Positions 23,644-32,965 of a stretch of 64,000 nucleotides of DNA are shown here, in pieces; within the stretch, counting starts at the first letter, position 1; every line of letters starts with the position of its first letter. The translations under genes were made by a program, and so were the position numbers. This stretch comes from Bradyrhizobium retamae. GTDB taxonomy: Bacteria; Pseudomonadota; Alphaproteobacteria; Rhizobiales; Xanthobacteraceae. Under the pieces are notes generated by a model that saw only the letters and a list, made by a program, of their open reading frames with translations, searched no databases and was not told where the DNA came from. The stretch is taken from NCBI RefSeq assembly GCF_001440415.1, contig NZ_LLYA01000170.1, positions 62,001-126,000 of the forward strand. Reading direction: 5' to 3'.

Positions 23644-24984
23644 TCAGCGCTTTTTCAAGCCCGCAACGCGAACCGACCGCCGCTTGGCTTGTGCCGTCGG
23701 CTTCGGCGCGGTACCGCTGGCGCCCTCCGGCGCCTGTGCGGTCTGTCCGGCTGATGTCGGCGGCTGAGCGGTCGCTGCGCGGTCGTGGCGACGGGATTTC
23801 CCGGCGAGGCTTGCCGAGGAGACTTCCGTTGACCGAACTTGCGCAATCGACGTCGTCCGCCGCGCGGAGAGGGCCAGCATGGCTACACTGGTTGATTCCG
23901 GGATCTTGAAAATGCTCTCCGCCGGAATCGGCAGCGCGGCCAGCTTGCCGGCCGGCGGCAAACTCGTCTGGCGCGGCCACGGCGTTGCCGGTGGCAGGGG
24001 TACACCGCGCCCGCGTCGCCGGGCGTGCGCACCAGCATCGGCCGTGTGCCAGTCGAGATTGGACAAGGCCGGGACGGGCAGCGCGGCGGGGCCGGCAGCA
24101 GCGAATTTCGAGACCTTCGGCCAGCGCGAAATCGCCATCACTTCCGACGGCGGACGCAACTGCCATTGCCGCGGCTCGGTCGGCGTCGCCGGCCGCTCCG
24201 GCGTCGCCGGCACCACATGGACAATGCGATAGCCGCGCGCCTTCAGTTCGCTCAGGATTCTCGGCAGCGCCGTGACCGTGCGTGGCTGAATGTCGTGCAG
24301 CAGCAGGATGCCTTTTCCCTTGGCCTCCAGCCGTTTGAGCGCGAGCTCATAAACGCGCGCGGCGGACACATCGCGCCAGTCATCGGCCGGGAAGTCGGCG
24401 CTCCAGAGCTGAAGTCCCTTGGAAGCGGCGAATTCCTCGATCTCGTTGGTGCGGCGCAGTCCGGGAATGCGCAGGAACGGCGCGGGCGCGGTGCCGTCGC
24501 CGAGCGCCGCGGTCACCGATGCGATGCCTTGTTCGATCTCCTGTTTGGAGCGATCGAACGGCAGGCGATCCATGCCGCCTGGATGGTTCTGGGTGTGGGT
24601 GGCGACCGTGTGACCGGCATCGCGCACCTTGCGCACGCCTTCGGGATTGGCGTTGGCCTGGCTGCCGACCAGGAAGAAGGTCGCCTTCGCGCAATGGGCA
24701 GCGAGAATATCGAGAATCTGGTTGCTGTATTTCGGCAGCGGTCCGTCGTCAAAAGTCAGCACCACCTCACGGTCTTCGAGTGGCAGCGTCTTGCCATACT
24801 GCATGGTGCCGATGACGGGATGGGCGCGCGGATCGACCACGATGGTGCGTGAGGTGCCGATGGCGTCAGGATGACCGGGGCACTTGGCGGCGGAAGCTGT
24901 TTGTACGGTGAGGCAGGCCAGCGCTCCCATGCACAAAGCGGCCCATGGCCGCGCTCGGGGGCCTTCGAATACGCTAACAATCAT
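23644..24984 (-). CDS. polysaccharide deacetylase (NodB domain) with long disordered tail
   Basis: The 446-residue product has a signal peptide (to about residue 33) and a NodB-type carbohydrate esterase domain over 70-270. Metal and catalytic motifs are TFDDGP (D79, D80), H130-TQN-H134, RIPG and the LLLHDIQP near 245. It should remove acetyl groups from a periplasmic or surface glycan. The last 170 residues are Pro/Ala/Arg-rich with no fold, ending in a basic KRRSVRVAGLKKR, which may hold the enzyme at the envelope. A second copy lies 130 bases upstream on the same strand. Confidence 0.88.
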   Translation of the reverse strand: MIVSVFEGPRARPWAALCMGALACLTVQTASAAKCPGHPDAIGTSRTIVVDPRAHPVIGTMQYGKTLPLEDREVVLTFDDGPLPKYSNQILDILAAHCAKATFFLVGSQANANPEGVRKVRDAGHTVATHTQNHPGGMDRLPFDRSKQEIEQGIASVTAALGDGTAPAPFLRIPGLRRTNEIEEFAASKGLQLWSADFPADDWRDVSAARVYELALKRLEAKGKGILLLHDIQPRTVTALPRILSELKARGYRIVHVVPATPERPATPTEPRQWQLRPPSEVMAISRWPKVSKFAAAGPAALPVPALSNLDWHTADAGAHARRRGRGVPLPPATPWPRQTSLPPAGKLAALPIPAESIFKIPESTSVAMLALSARRTTSIAQVRSTEVSSASLAGKSRRHDRAATAQPPTSAGQTAQAPEGASGTAPKPTAQAKRRSVRVAGLKKR

Positions 24985-25115
24985 TGAACACCGGCTTCAT
25001 TCCAGCCCTTGGTTCTGACGACCAGCACCAAGGTTCATTCTTCCAGGCAAGCCATGCTTACACGAGACGCGATGAATCGTGCTTTAATCGACTGAACTTC
25101 ATGCCGATTTTGGCT

Positions 25116-25910
25116 CTAATGTGCCTTGCCGGACACGGTTTGGGCATCAGCCGGGACGAGGTGGACCACGCGGTAATGATTGTCGCGGAGGTAACGCAGA
25201 AAGGCCGGCAGCATCGAAGCGGTCTGCGCCTTCGGATCGTGCAGCAGGATGATGCCCTTGCGGGCAATTTGCAGCCGGTCGGTGAGCAGTTTCAACTGTT
25301 GCTCCGGCGTCATATGATTCCAATCGCAGGCCCAGAGATCGGCGCCGAACACGGCGATACCGCGCTTTTGCAAGGTCTCCAGCGTGGCGGGCGTCATTTC
25401 AAAATAGGGGAAGCGAAAGAACGGCGTGGTTGGGGTCGTGGTGGCCGTGCCGTGCAGCGCCGTTTCGACTGCCGCGATGCCCTTGTCGATCTCGCCGATG
25501 GCAGCCTCCGGCTTCATGGATTTGAGATTGTGGTGGGTCCAGGTGTGGTGCGCGATGGTATGGCCCTGGGCGGCCATTCTTCGCACCAGTTCGGGATGTT
25601 CGGAGGCGCGCCTTCCGAGCAGGAAGAAGGTGGCGCGCACGCATTCCTGCGCCAGTGCCGCCAGTATCTTCTGGTCCGTCGGCCGCCACGGTCCGTCGTC
25701 GAAGGTCAGCACCACCTCGTGGTCTTCCAGCGGAAGCGTCTGTGGAAAGCTCTTGAGGCCCACGCGCGGGTAGGTAGCGGCATCCACCGCGAGAACGCGT
25801 GAGGTGCCGAGCGCGTCCTTGCGGGGACATTCGGCAGCCGTCGCCGCCGCAGTCAAGGTCATCAATGTCGCAACCGCCGAGCACAGCGCCGCGCCGAATT
25901 TCCGGGTCAT
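25116..25910 (-). CDS. polysaccharide deacetylase, paralogue of the downstream gene
   Basis: The 264-residue product (ATG 25910; in-frame ATGs at 25940 and 25967 are alternatives, none with a strong ribosome site) has a signal peptide ending ATAAEC and a NodB domain: TFDDGP (D71, D72), H122-TWT-H126, RFPYF and ILLHDPKAQT. It shares the unusual N-terminal pattern GTSRxxxVD and TLPLEDxEVVLTFDDGP with the downstream enzyme but lacks its long tail. The two form a tandem duplication. Substrate is unknown; chito-oligosaccharide, peptidoglycan and exopolysaccharide are all possible. Confidence 0.88.
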   Translation of the reverse strand: MTRKFGAALCSAVATLMTLTAAATAAECPRKDALGTSRVLAVDAATYPRVGLKSFPQTLPLEDHEVVLTFDDGPWRPTDQKILAALAQECVRATFFLLGRRASEHPELVRRMAAQGHTIAHHTWTHHNLKSMKPEAAIGEIDKGIAAVETALHGTATTTPTTPFFRFPYFEMTPATLETLQKRGIAVFGADLWACDWNHMTPEQQLKLLTDRLQIARKGIILLHDPKAQTASMLPAFLRYLRDNHYRVVHLVPADAQTVSGKAH

Positions 25911-26016
25911 TTGCCGTTGGTGATATTTGGCATTGCGCATGGCGCAGCCGATTGGGTAATGCGTCAAGCGTAGCTCAGACGAGTTCGCTCATTCTGTCAA
26001 ACTGGCGAGGCGCGGC

Positions 26017-27453
26017 ATGGCCGAGAATATCGACGTTGCCCAAACCGCCGAAGCGCGACCGGGCCAGGGATCGGTGCTCGACCATCTCTTGATGCGGGAC
26101 GAGGAGGGGCAGCTCCGCCGCGAGTTTGTCGAGGAGATGACGCGCGCGATCCATGCTGCCGACCGGCCGTTGTTGTGCGAGGTGGTGGCGGAACTACACG
26201 AGGCCGATCTCGGCGATTTGATCGCGGCCCTCGAGCCCGAGGACCGCGTCACCCTCGTCGAGATCACGGGCACCGATTTCGATTTCTCGGCGCTCAACGA
26301 GGTTGACGACGCCGTCCGCGAGGAGATCCTCGAGGAACTCGAGCCGGAGACGGTCGCCGAGGGCGTTCGCGAACTGGAGTCCGACGACGCCGTCCAGTTG
26401 CTCCAGGGCCTCGACGAGGAGGACCAGGAAGAGATCCTCGAAAGGCTGTCGCCGCCCGAACGCGTCGCGATCGAGCGCGTGCTGCTCTATCCGGAAAATT
26501 CCGCCGGCCGCCGGATGCAGACCGCGTTTATCTCGGTGCCGCCGGATTGGACGGTCGGGCAGGCGATCGACTACATGCGCGACACGCCCGATCTGCCTGA
26601 CCGCTTCTACGAGATCTACGCGGTCGATTCCGAACAGCACTGGCAGGGCGCGGTTTCGCTCGACACGCTGTTGCGGGCACGCCGCCCGGTGCCGCTTGTC
26701 GACCTGATCGAGGAAGACCGCCGCCGCGTCTCCGTGCTCGACGACCAGGAAGAGGTCGCGCGGATGTTCGGCAAGTACAATCTGGTTGCGGCCCCCGTCG
26801 TCGACACCACCAACCGGCTGGTCGGCGTCATCACCATCGACGACGTCGTCGACGTCATCGAGGAAGAGGCCGATGAAGACCTGAAGGCGCTCGGCGGCGT
26901 CACCAGCGACGAAGAATTGTCCGACAATGTCTGGACCATCGCACGCGGCCGATTCAATTGGCTCCTGGTCAATCTGGCGACCGCGTTTCTGGCGTCCTCC
27001 GTGCTCGGCCTGTTCGAGGGTCAGCTCGAGAAGATGGTGGCGCTCGCCGTGCTCGCGCCGATCGTGGCGAGTCAGGGCGGCAATGCCGCGACCCAGACCA
27101 TGACGGTGGCGGTGCGGGCGCTGGCGACCCGCGAACTCGGTTCCAACAATGCCTTCCGCGTCGTCATGCGCGAGGCGATGGTCGGCCTCGTCAACGGTCT
27201 CGCTTTTGCCGTCATCACGGGCGTCGCGGCGGTGGCATGGTTCAAGATCCCCGGCTTGGGCGTCGTGATCGGCCTCGCCATCATCTGCAATCTGGTGGCC
27301 GGCGCGCTCGGCGGCATCCTGATCCCGATGGTGCTGGACCGGGTGCGCGCCGACCCGGCAGTGGCGTCGGGAACTTTCGTCACGACGATCACCGACGTGG
27401 TCGGCTTCTTCTCGTTTCTCGGCATCGCCACGCTGTGGTTCGGGCTGAAGTAG
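26017..27453 (+). CDS. mgtE: magnesium transporter MgtE
   Basis: The 478-residue protein has the MgtE order: an acidic superhelical N-domain (residues 30-150, with LLQGLDEEDQEEILERLSP), two CBS domains (about 155-290, NLVAAPVVDTTNRLVGVITI), a plug helix and five TM helices from about 315 with the signature LAPIVASQGGNAATQTMTV. It is a Mg2+ channel whose N and CBS domains sense cytoplasmic Mg2+. Length and motifs are complete. ATG at 26017. A palindromic repeat with a strong hairpin follows the stop and probably ends the transcript. Confidence 0.95.
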   Translation: MAENIDVAQTAEARPGQGSVLDHLLMRDEEGQLRREFVEEMTRAIHAADRPLLCEVVAELHEADLGDLIAALEPEDRVTLVEITGTDFDFSALNEVDDAVREEILEELEPETVAEGVRELESDDAVQLLQGLDEEDQEEILERLSPPERVAIERVLLYPENSAGRRMQTAFISVPPDWTVGQAIDYMRDTPDLPDRFYEIYAVDSEQHWQGAVSLDTLLRARRPVPLVDLIEEDRRRVSVLDDQEEVARMFGKYNLVAAPVVDTTNRLVGVITIDDVVDVIEEEADEDLKALGGVTSDEELSDNVWTIARGRFNWLLVNLATAFLASSVLGLFEGQLEKMVALAVLAPIVASQGGNAATQTMTVAVRALATRELGSNNAFRVVMREAMVGLVNGLAFAVITGVAAVAWFKIPGLGVVIGLAIICNLVAGALGGILIPMVLDRVRADPAVASGTFVTTITDVVGFFSFLGIATLWFGLK

Positions 27454-27456
27454 CAT

Positions 27457-27523
27457 AGCGTTTTCAAGCGAAAGCCTGCCCCGGATTTGATCCGGGGTGG
27501 ATGGTTCGCGTGAAGAAAACGCG
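27457..27523 (+). repeat. Bradyrhizobium-type palindromic intergenic element (CGTTTTC...GAAAACG)
   Basis: The element is bounded by CGTTTTC (27459) and GAAAACG (27515) and holds a perfect 8-bp hairpin CCCCGGAT-TTG-ATCCGGGG (27479-27497). A related copy lies at 34454. It starts three bases after the mgtE stop. Confidence 0.75.
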
Positions 27524-27597
27524 TCAGAACGAGGTCTCATTTATCGTTAATCGGACTTTAAGGCGCTTCGCCGATGATGTTGGCCCACGAGGTCAAC

Positions 27598-27936
27598 ATG
27601 CAGCGGTTGCGGCTGAAAGCGGACGGGCGGATCGTCGAACTGCGTGACGGGCAGGAGTTCCCGCTCGTGCCGACAATGCCTTCAACCGCGACCGTCATGC
27701 CTGACGCAGCGCCGGGCGAAACCCCCGCGCTGCCTGCCGTGCGCGACCTTCGTCGTCGCGCCTGCCTGACCCAGATCGAATTCGCGGCGCGGCTCGGCGT
27801 GCCCGTCGAAACCATCCGGAATTGGGAGCAGGGCAAGCGCGTGCCGCGGGGGCCGGCGCGGGCGCTACTCGCGGTGATCGCCCATTCGCCGGAAACCGTA
27901 TTCGCCGCGCTGGCCACGGAACCGTCGCCGGCCTAG
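27598..27936 (+). CDS. XRE-family helix-turn-helix protein
   Basis: ATG at 27598 has GAGGT six bases upstream and is preferred over earlier ATGs at 27574 and 27577. The 112-residue product has a short N-terminal beta part (LKADGRIVELRDGQEFPLV) and a Cro/C1-type HTH around residues 55-100 (LTQIEFAARLGVPVETIRNW, EQGKRVPRGPARALL). The layout resembles HigA-type or MqsA-type regulators, with an N-terminal extension. No toxin partner is next to it, so it may be a stand-alone regulator. Confidence 0.8.
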   Translation: MQRLRLKADGRIVELRDGQEFPLVPTMPSTATVMPDAAPGETPALPAVRDLRRRACLTQIEFAARLGVPVETIRNWEQGKRVPRGPARALLAVIAHSPETVFAALATEPSPA

Positions 27937-28050
27937 CGCTTATCTTGGTGCGCTTCTTCACGCGTACCGGAATTCGCTCCGCTCGAAGCGCTATCTGTTG
28001 GCACGGCTGTTTCCGCAGCCCATAATGGGGGCGGTCCGCGGATACAACCA

Positions 28051-28869
28051 ATGCTGTTTGTCGAAGCCAATGGCGCAAAAATCCCGGCGATCGGGCTGGG
28101 TACCTGGGAATTGCGCGGACGCACCTGCGCGCGGATCGTCGAGCAGGCATTGCGGCTCGGCTATCGCCACATCGACACCGCACAGATGTATGACAATGAA
28201 CGCGAGGTCGGCGAGGGGCTGCGGGCTGCGGGCGTGAAGCGCGATCAGATTTTTCTCACCACCAAGGTCTGGCCCTCGCATTTCGCACCCCACGATCTGG
28301 AACGTTCCGCCAAGGAAAGCCTGGTGCGGCTGCGCCTGACCGAGGTCGATCTGTTGCTGCTGCACTGGCCGAACCCGCAGGTGCCGCTGGTGGAGACGTT
28401 GGGCGCGCTGGCACGGGTCAGGCAGCAGGGCCTCGCCCGCCACATCGGCATATCCAATTTCACCGTGGCCTTGATCGAGGAGGCGGTGGCGGCATGCCCG
28501 GAACCGCTGGTCTGCGACCAGGTCGAGTACCATCCCTATCTCGACCAGATCAAAGTGAGGGAAGCTTGTGCCCGTCACGGCATGGCGCTGGTGGCCTATA
28601 GCCCGGTCGCCAGGGGCCGCATCAAAAGCGATCGCGTGATGCAGCGGATCGGCGACCGCTATCGCAAGACGGCGGCGCAAATCTGCCTGCGCTGGCTGGT
28701 GCAGCAGGGCGTGGCGGCAATTCCGCGCACCTCGAAACTCGAACGGCTCTCGGAGAACATCGAGATCTTCAATTTCGAACTGTCGGACGAGGACATGCAG
28801 GAGATCTCCGCCATGGGCAGCGCCGGCGGCCGGCTCACGGATTTCGGCTTCGCGCCGAAATGGGATTGA
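28051..28869 (+). CDS. aldo-keto reductase (DkgA-like)
   Basis: The 272-residue product shows the AKR barrel motifs in order: IGLGTWELRG, GYRHIDTAQMYDNE with D42 and Y47, LTTKVWP with the catalytic Lys, LLLHWPNP with the active His, GISNFTVALIEEA, CDQVEYHPYL and the C-terminal IPRTSKLERLSENIEIFNFE. It should reduce aldehydes or keto sugars with NADPH. Closest groups are 2,5-diketo-D-gluconate reductases, but the substrate cannot be read from sequence. ATG at 28051. Confidence 0.93.
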   Translation: MLFVEANGAKIPAIGLGTWELRGRTCARIVEQALRLGYRHIDTAQMYDNEREVGEGLRAAGVKRDQIFLTTKVWPSHFAPHDLERSAKESLVRLRLTEVDLLLLHWPNPQVPLVETLGALARVRQQGLARHIGISNFTVALIEEAVAACPEPLVCDQVEYHPYLDQIKVREACARHGMALVAYSPVARGRIKSDRVMQRIGDRYRKTAAQICLRWLVQQGVAAIPRTSKLERLSENIEIFNFELSDEDMQEISAMGSAGGRLTDFGFAPKWD

Positions 28870-28929
28870 GGAGCCGCGCCGCCGAACGCTATTCTGGCGA
28901 CCGTAAGAGACGAACCTCATTTCGGTACA

Positions 28930-29766
28930 ATGGAGCTGCGGCGGATCATACCTGCTGAGATCACGGCGTCGGCAGTCGCACATGTGTCGCTGCTGACGCT
29001 GTTCCTGCTGTTTTCGGAGGTGCATCCGTTCGGCTCGGTGACCGCCGAGCAGGTCCCGGTCGAGATCGTTACGCCGCAGGAAATTCCCGAACAGCCAAAG
29101 CCGGCCGAACAGCAAGCCGCTGAGACCAGGGCGGAGCCGGCGCCAATCCCGCAGCCTGATTTCTCGCCACTGGAAACGCCTGCCGCTGCCAGTCCACCTC
29201 CGCCATCAGGGCAGCTACAGCCGTCACCGCAGAAGCAGGCTGCGCTTGCTGCGCCGCTCGCCGCCCCGCCGCAGCCGGTGGCACAGCCATCATCGCAACC
29301 GGCGGCGCCAGCGTACACGCCGCCCGAGCCGGATATCTCGATCAAGTATCACGTGCTGCTGGGCTTGCCGCCCGACATCGCGCTGCAGCCGCAGGCACCG
29401 ACGCAAGCTCACAACAAGGACGACGACAATTTCGATGGGCCGGCGACCGAAACCGCCGACATCTCGAGCACGCTGATCGCGGAATTTCGGCGGCACCTCA
29501 AGACCTGCTCGAAACTGCCGGCCTCGCTGTCGGGCACCGACGACGTCAAGGTCAAGCTGCGTGTCCTGATGACGCCGGACGGCAGGCTCGCCGCCGAACC
29601 GATCCTGATCGAGGCCAGCGCCTCCATGAAGGGACCATTGCTGATGCAGGGCGCCATCTCCGCGCTTTCGGCCTGCCAGCCCTATGCCATGCTGCCGGTG
29701 GACCGCTACGGCGAATGGAAGGTGCTCGACCTCAGCTTTACGCCGCAGGATTTTACGAGCGGCTAG
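28930..29766 (+). CDS. TolA/TonB-like cell-envelope protein
   Basis: The 278-residue product has one N-terminal membrane helix (residues 11-29), a Pro/Ala/Gln-rich linker (50-130) and a C-terminal domain with TLIAEFRRHLKTCSKLPASL, VKLRVLMTPDGRLAAEP and CQPYAMLPVDRYGEWKVLDL, the fold pattern of TolA domain III. Such proteins transmit inner-membrane force to the outer membrane. It is not next to tolQR or exbBD genes, so it is an orphan copy. ATG at 28930. Confidence 0.8.
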   Translation: MELRRIIPAEITASAVAHVSLLTLFLLFSEVHPFGSVTAEQVPVEIVTPQEIPEQPKPAEQQAAETRAEPAPIPQPDFSPLETPAAASPPPPSGQLQPSPQKQAALAAPLAAPPQPVAQPSSQPAAPAYTPPEPDISIKYHVLLGLPPDIALQPQAPTQAHNKDDDNFDGPATETADISSTLIAEFRRHLKTCSKLPASLSGTDDVKVKLRVLMTPDGRLAAEPILIEASASMKGPLLMQGAISALSACQPYAMLPVDRYGEWKVLDLSFTPQDFTSG

Positions 29767-29824
29767 CAACTTTCGCGAATGCCGCCCGGTTCGGTGGCCC
29801 AACCCGGACGGCATCGTTCGCTTC

Positions 29825-30643
29825 TCAGTCCTGGTTTTTCTGGAACGCGCGCCGGATCGCCGTTTCGACCGGCGAATAATCGCCGTCCTCCCGTTCAAGC
29901 AGGATCGGTTCGGCCGGATGCAGGGGCGGCTGCGCCATGAATCGTGGCCTCGAACCGCGATGCGGTTGCGCGGCGTGGATTAGGAAGGGATGACATAAAT
30001 AGACCGTGCCGGCCTTTCCGACGGCAAGCGCTTCTGGACGCTCGGCCGCCACGTCGGCGAGCATCAGGTGCGACATGCCGGCTTCTCCCGCAGGTTCGAG
30101 CAGTCGCGCCATATCGAGGTGCGAGCCCACCCGGATACGCGTCGGCGCATCCAGTTCGCCAATATCGGAAAACAGGAAGAGCATCAGCAGCGCGCGGCCA
30201 CGCGATGTCACGTTGACTCGCCACGAGGCGAAATCGTTGCGCTCGTTTGGATCGTCCGACGGGCCAGGGAAGCTGAGGTCGACGTGCCAGCCGGTATCGC
30301 CGGGATCCTCGGCATGCGGGAAGCGCACCGGAAAACTGCCGAGGTCCGCGCGCGGTCGCCAGCGGCCGCTTCCGACGAGTTGATCGAAGGCTGCGTGGAG
30401 CAGCAGTGTGTTCACCGCTTTCCGAAACGGCTCCTGTCCGTAATAGCCGAGCCGGATCACCGGCCGCGTCCAGGTTTTCTTGTCGAAGGGATCGCATCCG
30501 GTGTCGCGCCAGAGAATGGCGCGGGCTTCCGCGGCGAGCTGCTCGGGGAAAGCGTTGTCCAGTCGGACGAAGCCGTCTTGAACAAACTGATTCAGTTGTG
30601 CGTCGCTGAGCGCGTGCACGTGTCGAATTGTATTAGAAGGCAT
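29825..30643 (-). CDS. phytanoyl-CoA dioxygenase family protein
   Basis: The 272-residue product has the Fe(II)/2-oxoglutarate fold of the PhyH family. Likely iron ligands are H120 and D122 (GWHVDLSFPG) and H223 (FLIHAAQPHRG), with R232 or R234 for 2-oxoglutarate. The N-terminal QFVQDGFVRLDNAFPEQLA and RVGSHLDMARLL are typical. It should hydroxylate a small organic acid or an amino-acid-like substrate; none is indicated by neighbours. ATG at 30643, weak ribosome site. Confidence 0.85.
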   Translation of the reverse strand: MPSNTIRHVHALSDAQLNQFVQDGFVRLDNAFPEQLAAEARAILWRDTGCDPFDKKTWTRPVIRLGYYGQEPFRKAVNTLLLHAAFDQLVGSGRWRPRADLGSFPVRFPHAEDPGDTGWHVDLSFPGPSDDPNERNDFASWRVNVTSRGRALLMLFLFSDIGELDAPTRIRVGSHLDMARLLEPAGEAGMSHLMLADVAAERPEALAVGKAGTVYLCHPFLIHAAQPHRGSRPRFMAQPPLHPAEPILLEREDGDYSPVETAIRRAFQKNQD

Positions 30644-30882
30644 GAAATCCTCATATCGCTTGGCCAGCCAGCATCATCGCGCGCAGCGAGAATGGGGCGG
30701 CTCATTCGGTCATTGAACGCGCTGGCGCCGAACGGCACAGACGCGCTCGTTTCCGCCGCTGGTGCGGGCAACCGTTAGCGGCTGAGGAAAAAGGCCGAAG
30801 CGATATTGAAGATGCGGATCATCATATGGTGGCCGGAGAAATAGCACAGGCGTGTTGAGGCATCAATGAAGCCACCAGCCCG

Positions 30883-31560
30883 TCAGTTCCCCATCGCCCG
30901 CCAGGCGTTCGAGGCGAACTGCCGCCGCCACGTTACGATCACGACGAGTGCGGTCGTGATCAGCAACACCCAGGGGCTGACGAACCAGCCGAGATAGCCG
31001 AGCGCGAAGAAGAACGCGCGCTGGCCGCGGTTGAAATGCCGCCCCGCCGCCTCGAACAGGCGCGTCGTGCGCATGACATGGGCTTCTGCTTCCGCCGTGT
31101 CGCGCTGTGACGAGGGCGGCATCGCGCCGAGCAGGATCGCGACATAGTTGAACAGACGGTATGACCAGGCGAATTTGAAGAAGGCGTAGATGAAGATCAG
31201 GATCAGCCCGACGCATTTGATCTCCCAAAGCGCCGGCGAGGGGGTGAGATCGACCGGCAGCTCGCGAAGCACGGCCAAGGCGTCGTTGGTCGCCCGCAGC
31301 AGCGCCAGCGCGCCGCCGATCGCGATCAGGCTGGTGGAGGCGAAGAAGGCGGTGCCATTTTGCAGCGAGGCCATGATCTGCATGTCGACCATGCGTGCCT
31401 CGCGATCGAGCATGTTGCGCACCCAGACCTCGCGGTAGGCATTCATGCGCGCCGACAGGCTGTCGCGGCCGTAAGCTGTGTGTTCGAGCGTGAAGCCATA
31501 GGCCAGCCACTCGACGACGAAGAAGGCGACGGCGGCGATATCGACCCAATAGGCGCCCAT
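30883..31560 (-). CDS. DUF599 family membrane protein
   Basis: The 225-residue product has the DUF599 pattern: an N-terminal helix with DIAAVAFFVVEWLAYGF, the motif MNAYREVWVRNMLDREARMVD, then NGTAFFASTSLIAIGGALAL, FAWSYRLFNYVAILLGAMP, a cytoplasmic helix with FNRGQRAFFFALGYLGWFVSPW. About five TM segments. Function is unknown; the conserved Trp-Val-Arg-Asn region is the family signature. Convergent to no gene; divergent from the GST gene with a 100-base spacer. Confidence 0.88.
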   Translation of the reverse strand: MGAYWVDIAAVAFFVVEWLAYGFTLEHTAYGRDSLSARMNAYREVWVRNMLDREARMVDMQIMASLQNGTAFFASTSLIAIGGALALLRATNDALAVLRELPVDLTPSPALWEIKCVGLILIFIYAFFKFAWSYRLFNYVAILLGAMPPSSQRDTAEAEAHVMRTTRLFEAAGRHFNRGQRAFFFALGYLGWFVSPWVLLITTALVVIVTWRRQFASNAWRAMGN

Positions 31561-31663
31561 GTGGCGGCATCCCCGATGATGGCTTGCGCGATCGTGATGT
31601 ACAGATTGGACGGGTGCCGTGCACTATGGCAAGATGCCGGTCCCAACAGGATTTCCCCCGCAA

Positions 31664-32320
31664 ATGTTGAAACTGGTCATCGGCAACAAGAACTATTCGT
31701 CATGGTCGATGCGGCCATGGCTGGCGCTGCGCGTCAATAACATCCCCTTTGAGGAGGTATTCATCCCGCTCTACACCAACGATAAGGCGGACAAGGACCG
31801 GATCCTGAGCTTTTCGGATTCGGGCAAGGTGCCGACGCTGATCGATGGCCATGTCACGGTGTGGGATTCGCTCGCAATCATCGAGTATCTCGCCGAGAAA
31901 TACCCGCAGGCGAAGCTGTGGCCGGAAGACCGCGCCCGCCGGGCGCATGCGCGTTCGATTTCGGCAGAAATGCATTCGGGATTCATGGCGCTGCGCAACG
32001 AATGCGGCATGAACCTGCACCGCCCAATCGGTGCCGTCGATCTGTCCGACGATGCACGCGCCAATGTGGCGCGCATTCAGGAGATCTGGTCCGATTGTAA
32101 TCGCTGTAACGGCAAGGATGGACCGTTCCTGTTCGGCACGTTCGGCGGAGCAGACGCGATGTTTGCGCCGGTGGTGCATCGCTTCCGCACCTATGCGATC
32201 GAAGTGGAGGGCGAGGCGAGACACTATTTCGATGCGATGATGTCGTTGCCGGCATTCCAGGAATGGACTCGCGCCGGCCTTGCCGAAACGCTTGTCATCG
32301 ATCGGTTCGAGACGGTCTGA
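31664..32320 (+). CDS. glutathione S-transferase family protein
   Basis: ATG at 31664 gives 218 residues with an N-terminal thioredoxin fold: LVIGNKNYSSWSMRPWLALR, a cis-Pro in KVPTLIDG and the glutathione gamma-Glu site WDSLAIIEYLAEKYP, then an all-helical C-domain. Ser at the NYSSWS position is the likely catalytic residue. Upstream starts in frame lack support. Substrate unknown; the sequence resembles the YfcF or maleylacetoacetate-isomerase-like branch. Confidence 0.9.
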   Translation: MLKLVIGNKNYSSWSMRPWLALRVNNIPFEEVFIPLYTNDKADKDRILSFSDSGKVPTLIDGHVTVWDSLAIIEYLAEKYPQAKLWPEDRARRAHARSISAEMHSGFMALRNECGMNLHRPIGAVDLSDDARANVARIQEIWSDCNRCNGKDGPFLFGTFGGADAMFAPVVHRFRTYAIEVEGEARHYFDAMMSLPAFQEWTRAGLAETLVIDRFETV

Positions 32321-32610
32321 CGATGGAGCGAGCCGGCGGGGTCCTGCGGCTCCGCCCGCGGCTTGCGGCCCTCGATCAATCTGCCGCCGGACTGTCCGAT
32401 TTTGGGAAAGACGGCTTCGACGGCGGGTACGCGGATAATCGGGAACCCCCTGGATTGGCGTTTATCGCCCTGAAAAACATGCAGAATTTGCGCATTTGCC
32501 ATGCCTCGATGCCACTGGCTTTTGGGCGATGGCCTGTGCTAGGTTGCCGCAGGGTTCTCAAGTCGGCCGAAAGCTAGCGGGACCGTGAGCGCGGCCGGCG
32601 TTCTTGCGTA

Positions 32611-32814
32611 ATGGAGAGGGCGTTGAAGCATAAGTACTCCGTTGGAGAGACTGTCTATTTTACTGCCAGCAACGTGGCCCGTCCGGCCGCCAGCGGCACC
32701 TATGAGGTGATCCGGCTGCTGCCGACTGATGGCGACGACTGTCAGTATCGCATCAAAAGCTCGACCGAAGCTTTCGAACGGGTCGCCAAGGAAAGCCAGC
32801 TCGCGATTTCCTAA
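32611..32814 (+). CDS. 67-aa conserved hypothetical protein
   Basis: ATG at 32611. The product is a small all-beta protein: KYSVGETVYFTASN, GTYEVIRLLPTDGDDCQYRI and AFERVAKESQL. This SH3/KOW-like pattern is one I recall as conserved in Bradyrhizobium and relatives. Function unknown. The preceding 290 bases hold no gene. Confidence 0.75.
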   Translation: MERALKHKYSVGETVYFTASNVARPAASGTYEVIRLLPTDGDDCQYRIKSSTEAFERVAKESQLAIS

Positions 32815-32899
32815 AACAGTTGTGCGCAAGCAGCCGGCTGACGGAGTTCCATTCAAAGCGCCGTCAAAAGGCCCCGTTCGCAGAACCATTCTGCCGAAA

Positions 32900-32929
32900 A
32901 GCGAATGCGATAAAGACGCATTCGCCTTT
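32900..32929 (+). terminator. probable terminator hairpin
   Basis: GCGAATGCG (32901-32909), loop ATAAAGA, CGCATTCGC (32917-32925) form a perfect 9-bp stem with CTTTC after it. The weak T-run lowers confidence; it lies between the 67-aa gene and the next gene. Confidence 0.5.
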
Positions 32930-32965
32930 CGATCGCGTTTGATGCTGCGTTGAGGGACACTGCGC

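Noticed and set aside
30644..30882. Possible short minus-strand frame ending near 30779
   Set aside because: Reads acceptably but has no usable start codon.
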